Assembly (NCBI GenBank): GCA_001874335.1
Contig: MPDE01000006.1
Span: forward strand, 124,001-188,000
Length of the DNA stretch: 64,000 nt
Direction: 5' to 3'
Origin: Bacteroidetes bacterium MedPE-SWsnd-G2
GTDB taxonomy: Bacteria > Bacteroidota > Bacteroidia > Flavobacteriales > Flavobacteriaceae
The position numbers were made by a program, and so were the translations under genes. Below, in pieces: positions 60,616 through 64,000 of this stretch. Under the pieces are notes generated by a model that did no database searches, was not told where the DNA came from, and saw only the letters and a list, made by a program, of their open reading frames with translations. How positions within the stretch are numbered: the stretch's first letter is position 1; each line of letters opens with the position of its first letter.

Positions 60616-62058
60616 TTATTTTTCTTCTTGAGCTTCGTAACCTAATAAGCGATGCTTTTTGATTAATTTTGCAATTCCTTCAGGTAACATGGTCTCCCAT
60701 CCAGATTCGTTTTTACTTATCATTTTAAGTGCTTTTCTTGAAAACACAGATAAGTTAGAAGGGTTGTAGTCAGTAATGTCTACTACCTTTCCATTATATT
60801 TAAAGAACTTATAAAGCTCTTTCATTCTAGGATGTACTTTTAAGTTTTCACTTGTGGTTAAGTCTCCTTTTTCATTTTTCATAGGGTACAAGTAAACTCG
60901 TAAGTCTTTGAAGAATAATTTTCCAAATGCTTCAAGAATACCTCCACTTAAATGGCGGTAATACTTTTCATCAAATATATCGACTAGATTATTCACTCCC
61001 ATGGCTAATCCCATTCTTGCTTTTGTGTATTGTGAGAAGTACTCCACTAATCTGTAATACTCTTGGAAGTTAGAAATTAATACGGTGTGACCTAAAGAAC
61101 ACAATAGTCGTGCTCTATCCATGAAGTCTTGCTCATCAATTTCACCCTCAGCTCTTAAATTTGATAAGGTGATTTCAAAAACAACCTGAGTTTTTTCAAG
61201 ATTAACCTTGTTTTCCTTTATAAACATGTCATATGATTTCTCAAACATGTCAATATTTACATTGGTTACAGGTCTAAAACTTCCTCTCAATGCTAGTATA
61301 TTCTTTTTGTAAAGCACTCGAGCAGGTAGTACATTATTTCCGTCAGGAGCAAACATAACGGCATCTGTCATTCCGTTTTTAACCAGCTGTAAACTCATTA
61401 ACCTGTTATCTACATTTTCGAAAACAGGACCTGAAAAGTTAATGGTATCAATTTCAATTTGATCTTTATCTAAGTGATCATAGAGATATCTTAATAGCTT
61501 TTTTGGCTCATTATATTTATAGAATGCACCGTAAATTAAGTTGGTTCCTAAAATACCTAAAGTTTCTTGTTGAAGTCTGGCGTCATTTTCTTTAAACCTA
61601 ATATGAAGAATGATGTCGTTGTAATCCTGATCAGGATCAACTTGATACCTAATTCCAACCCAACCATGTCCCTTGTATTTTTTAGCAAAGTCAATTGTAG
61701 CAACAGTGTTGGCGTATGAAAAGAATAATTTGTTAGGATGTTTGTCACGAGTAATACGCTCTTCCATATGGCGCATTTCTTTACCTAACATTTTACGCAG
61801 TCTATCTTCGGTAACGTAACGTTTGTCGTCTTCAATACCGTAAATAGCATCACTAAAATCTTTGTCGTAAGCAGACATTGCTTTAGCAATTGTTCCCGAA
61901 CCGCCACCGGCTCTAAAAAATTGCCTAACGGTTTCTTGACCTGCTCCAATTTCAGCGAAAGTCCCGTAAATATTTTCGTTTAAATTTATACGAAGCGCTT
62001 TAGTTTTTAGCGAAGGAATTTTTTCAAATTCTTTATCTCCTTTTAAAGTAATTTCCAT
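60616..62058 (-). CDS. conserved protein of unknown function, about 480 aa
   Basis: A large soluble protein, 480 aa from ATG 62058 (TTG 62064 is less likely). I recognise it as a widespread Bacteroidota protein, but its labels in annotations vary and are unreliable. It has no signal peptide and no beta-barrel, so the label TonB receptor sometimes used does not fit. Notable segments are NLNENIYGTFAEIGAGQETVR near residue 30, a glycine-rich RAGGGSGTIAKAMSAYDKDF and VVFEITLSNLRAEGEIDEQD. The glycine-rich part could be a nucleotide or phosphate loop. No function is claimed. Confidence 0.85.
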   Translation of the reverse strand: MEITLKGDKEFEKIPSLKTKALRINLNENIYGTFAEIGAGQETVRQFFRAGGGSGTIAKAMSAYDKDFSDAIYGIEDDKRYVTEDRLRKMLGKEMRHMEERITRDKHPNKLFFSYANTVATIDFAKKYKGHGWVGIRYQVDPDQDYNDIILHIRFKENDARLQQETLGILGTNLIYGAFYKYNEPKKLLRYLYDHLDKDQIEIDTINFSGPVFENVDNRLMSLQLVKNGMTDAVMFAPDGNNVLPARVLYKKNILALRGSFRPVTNVNIDMFEKSYDMFIKENKVNLEKTQVVFEITLSNLRAEGEIDEQDFMDRARLLCSLGHTVLISNFQEYYRLVEYFSQYTKARMGLAMGVNNLVDIFDEKYYRHLSGGILEAFGKLFFKDLRVYLYPMKNEKGDLTTSENLKVHPRMKELYKFFKYNGKVVDITDYNPSNLSVFSRKALKMISKNESGWETMLPEGIAKLIKKHRLLGYEAQEEK

Positions 62059-62086
62059 CTTCAAAAATAGGTTATCATCATTGTTA

Positions 62087-62094
62087 CAAAGGTA
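62087..62094 (-). promoter_or_regulatory. -7 box upstream of the 480-aa gene
   Basis: The minus strand reads TACCTTTG, 28 bases before the ATG at 62058. Confidence 0.55.
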
Positions 62095-62126
62095 TTAAAT
62101 TAGTATCCTAAACAAAAAAATAACAT

Positions 62127-62134
62127 TACTTTTG
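62127..62134 (+). promoter_or_regulatory. -7 box upstream of the PhnP-like gene
   Basis: TACTTTTG fits TAnnTTTG, 17 bases before the TTG start at 62152. It is divergent from the box at 62087-62094. Confidence 0.55.
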
Positions 62135-62151
62135 TTGCAAACTTAAAGGCA

Positions 62152-62913
62152 TTGAACGTAACATTTTTAGGAACTGGAACTTCTCAAGGCATCCCTATTA
62201 TAGGTAGTCATCATCCTGTTTGTTTAAGTGAAAATTTAAAGGATAAAAGACTGCGGGTTTCCGTTTTAATTGAATGGGATGAATTTAAATATGTTATAGA
62301 TTGTGGTCCTGATTTTCGACAGCAAATGTTGCGAACAAATTGCACGCGATTAGATGGTATTTTATTTACACACGAACACTCAGATCATACGGCTGGTTTA
62401 GATGATATCAGGCCTTTTTATTTTAGGCAAGGCGCTATAGATATTTATGCTCATAAACGCGTCTTAGAACAATTACGGCTTAGGTTTGATTATATATTTA
62501 CGACTACCAATAAGTATCCAGGAGCTCCAGATGTAAGGCAACATGAAATTGAGAATCAACCCTTTTCTTTAAGTGGTGTTGAGATTTTACCTGTTAATGG
62601 ATACCACAATAAATTACAAGTTTTTGGGTTTAGGATAGGTGATTTTGCTTATCTCACCGATATGAAAACCATAGAGGATAATGAAGTTGATAAACTTAAA
62701 GGCGTTAAGGTGCTTGTAGTCAATGCACTTAGAATTGAACCTCATATTTCTCATTTTAATTTAAATGAAGCATTACAATTTATAGAAAGAGTAAAGCCTG
62801 AAAAGGCCTATTTAACACATATTAGTCATTTATTGGGCTTTCATGATGATGTTCAAGAAAAATTACCAACCAACGTTTATTTAGCCTACGATAATTTAAA
62901 AATTACAGTTTAG
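62152..62913 (+). CDS. MBL-fold metallo-hydrolase, PhnP-like
   Basis: Metallo-beta-lactamase-fold phosphodiesterase-like protein of 253 aa. The zinc motif HEHSDH is at residues 74-79 (FTHEHSDHTAGLDD). The start NVTFLGTGTSQGIPIIG is typical of the PhnP/tRNase Z branch, and late histidines lie in HISHFN and LTHISHLLGFH. TTG is used as start because it gives the conserved N-terminus exactly and no ATG is nearby. The substrate is unknown; no phosphonate genes are near. Confidence 0.9.
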   Translation: MNVTFLGTGTSQGIPIIGSHHPVCLSENLKDKRLRVSVLIEWDEFKYVIDCGPDFRQQMLRTNCTRLDGILFTHEHSDHTAGLDDIRPFYFRQGAIDIYAHKRVLEQLRLRFDYIFTTTNKYPGAPDVRQHEIENQPFSLSGVEILPVNGYHNKLQVFGFRIGDFAYLTDMKTIEDNEVDKLKGVKVLVVNALRIEPHISHFNLNEALQFIERVKPEKAYLTHISHLLGFHDDVQEKLPTNVYLAYDNLKITV

Positions 62914-62915
62914 TT

Positions 62916-63425
62916 ATGAAGAATAGAATATTTATGTACCTATTTGTTTTTGCATTATTACTTGTGTTGTTTCAATACATGAATGCAAAAAGTGCATTTG
63001 AATCTTATGAAGCAAAAATTGTTCAGCTTAGAGATAAGGCTGAAGATTGTGAAAAACGTATCATCGAGTTAGAAGATGAGAATTTTGAATTAATGCATTT
63101 TAACATGGAAACAAATGATGATGCATTGTCATATTTTGAAAATCAAGGTTTAGATGCAACTAAATTAATGGATATCATAAAAGATGAAATATTTAGTTTA
63201 AATGTTTACACTGGTGATGACCATCCTTTGGTCCCTTATGCATCAATGACAGATAATAAAATAATGATTAATACCATAAAGTTGGTAAACCATAAATGGA
63301 TTTTAGCCGACTTTTCAGATGGAAAGTATTGGGGAGAGATTTTTATGACTTATGAAGTCAATGAAAAATCTGAACTAAAATTTAAAGTGGTAGAGCATTT
63401 TTTATACCCGCCAACTACGTATTAA
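62916..63425 (+). CDS. membrane-anchored hypothetical protein
   Basis: A 169-aa protein with one N-terminal hydrophobic helix (RIFMYLFVFALLLVLFQYM), then a short coiled coil (residues 28-60) and a compact C-terminal domain of about 90 residues with strands (KIMINTIKLVNHKWILADFSDGKYWGE). It starts 2 bases after the metallo-hydrolase gene, so the two are co-transcribed. It is a type seen in flavobacteria without assigned function. It converges on the esterase gene with a 4-base overlap. Confidence 0.8.
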   Translation: MKNRIFMYLFVFALLLVLFQYMNAKSAFESYEAKIVQLRDKAEDCEKRIIELEDENFELMHFNMETNDDALSYFENQGLDATKLMDIIKDEIFSLNVYTGDDHPLVPYASMTDNKIMINTIKLVNHKWILADFSDGKYWGEIFMTYEVNEKSELKFKVVEHFLYPPTTY

Positions 63426-64000
63426 ATTTTATTGGTTAACCAGGCTTTAAGTTCATAAAAGTTTTGTGGGGCTACACCGTGTCCCACTGGAAACTCACTA
63501 TAACTATGTTTTACATTTAGTTCTTTAAGAATTTCTGGAGATGTTCTTGCCCAATCTATAGGGATTACTTGATCTACCGTCCCATGAGAACAATAAAAGT
63601 CGAGGCTTGACAGGTCTCTATCTTCGATTCCAGGTTTTATGATTTCTCTATTAATGTAACCACTAAGCGCAATTACATTATTAATTTTTTCAGGGTAACT
63701 TAAGGCTACAGCATAGCTTAATATTGTTCCTTGGCTAAAACCTAATAAAGTGACGTTGTTAGAATCTACCGGATATTCATTTATGACTTCATCTATAAAT
63801 TCTGAAATCAATTCTCTTGACGAAACGGCTTGTTCATCATCGCTCCATTTTCCTTGAATGGCATCAAAATTAATAGCATACCACGCATTACCATAAGGTT
63901 GAAGTGGGTAAGGTGCTTTAACAGAAATGACAAAAATTTCCTTGGGCAATTCAGAAGCAAATGAAAACAAATCGTTTTCATCACTTCCATAACCATGAAG
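63422..64000 (-). CDS. carboxylesterase/phospholipase-like alpha/beta hydrolase (5' partial)
   Basis: Alpha/beta hydrolase cut by the right edge of the window. The frame is open to position 64000, and the residues before the first TTG read LHGYGSDEND, the oxyanion-hole region of the family, so the true start is outside. The nucleophile serine is in LLGFSQGTIL, aspartate in HGTVDQVIP and histidine in VGHGVAPQ. Family members hydrolyse short-chain esters or lysophospholipids. Confidence in family is high; substrate is unknown. Confidence 0.9.
   Translation of the reverse strand, partial: LHGYGSDENDLFSFASELPKEIFVISVKAPYPLQPYGNAWYAINFDAIQGKWSDDEQAVSSRELISEFIDEVINEYPVDSNNVTLLGFSQGTILSYAVALSYPEKINNVIALSGYINREIIKPGIEDRDLSSLDFYCSHGTVDQVIPIDWARTSPEILKELNVKHSYSEFPVGHGVAPQNFYELKAWLTNKI

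Noticed and set aside
60616-62064. TonB-dependent receptor as the identity of the 480-aa protein
   Set aside because: No signal peptide, plug or beta-barrel pattern is visible; the protein looks cytoplasmic.
1-64000. tRNA or rRNA genes, insertion sequences, prophage and CRISPR arrays
   Set aside because: I looked for cloverleaf-like stretches, transposase frames, terminal inverted repeats and spaced direct repeats and found none that I could support.

Overview
The window is chromosomal DNA of a low-GC marine-type Flavobacteriaceae bacterium (Bacteroidota). Four lines of evidence support this. The promoters follow the Bacteroidota TAnnTTTG pattern, there are almost no Shine-Dalgarno leaders, the menaquinone cluster encodes short MenE and MenF proteins, and several families are typical of the group (CAL67264 membrane protein, DUF4834, DUF3667, PF14905-type outer-membrane receptor). 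No tRNA, rRNA, insertion sequence, phage gene or CRISPR array was seen. Gene density is high and most convergent pairs share a bidirectional intrinsic terminator.

Region 1 (1-12.8 kb) is the menaquinone cluster: a PaaI-type thioesterase (probable MenI, cut by the window edge), menF, menD, menB, menA, menC and menE. Interleaved with it are a DUF2853 gene, a CvfB-like S1 protein, an exported C1 peptidase, a UPF0173 metallo-hydrolase, a sterol-desaturase-like oxygenase and a CPBP membrane protease. No menH was found. Region 2 (12.8-19.5 kb) holds an acyl-CoA carboxylase beta subunit, an FMN reductase-MarR-pirin-pirin unit with a candidate operator, CAL67264 and the ABC-F factor EttA.

Region 3 (19.6-28.5 kb) is the most interesting part: seven tightly packed same-strand genes with no recognised function. 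They encode a long coiled-coil protein, two unknown soluble proteins, three membrane proteins and a classic-clade AAA ATPase, and they follow a 480-base possible leader. I infer an ATPase-driven membrane-associated system.

Region 4 (28.5-34.6 kb) has hutG and hutI around an anchored coiled-coil protein, then a Crp/Fnr regulator whose stop codon lies in the first of two tandem palindromes. These precede a possible promoter, a candidate small RNA and a terminator. fumC and an unlisted 57-aa membrane protein follow. Region 5 (34.6-43 kb) has a TonB-receptor-like gene with a lysine-rich partner, arsC, prfB with a complete programmed +1 frameshift, threonine aldolase, ybaB and oligopeptidase B.

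Region 6 (43-47.7 kb) looks like a sphingolipid or sulfonolipid locus: a cysteine/cysteate-synthase-like enzyme, an alpha-oxoamine synthase (serine palmitoyltransferase or cysteate acyltransferase) and a GNAT-like acyltransferase co-transcribed with an outer-membrane protein. Region 7 (47.7-53.4 kb) is a surface-glycan operon (YfhO, glycosyltransferase, flippase) ending in a long imperfect hairpin. Its tail repeats a 17-base motif found beside the Crp locus. Region 8 (53.4-64 kb) has an arginine/lysine-rich exported protein, DUF3667, uvrA, an ECF sigma factor with a 47-aa companion, an endonuclease III lacking its iron-sulfur cysteines, bcp, a large conserved unknown, a PhnP-like hydrolase, a small anchored protein and a partial carboxylesterase.
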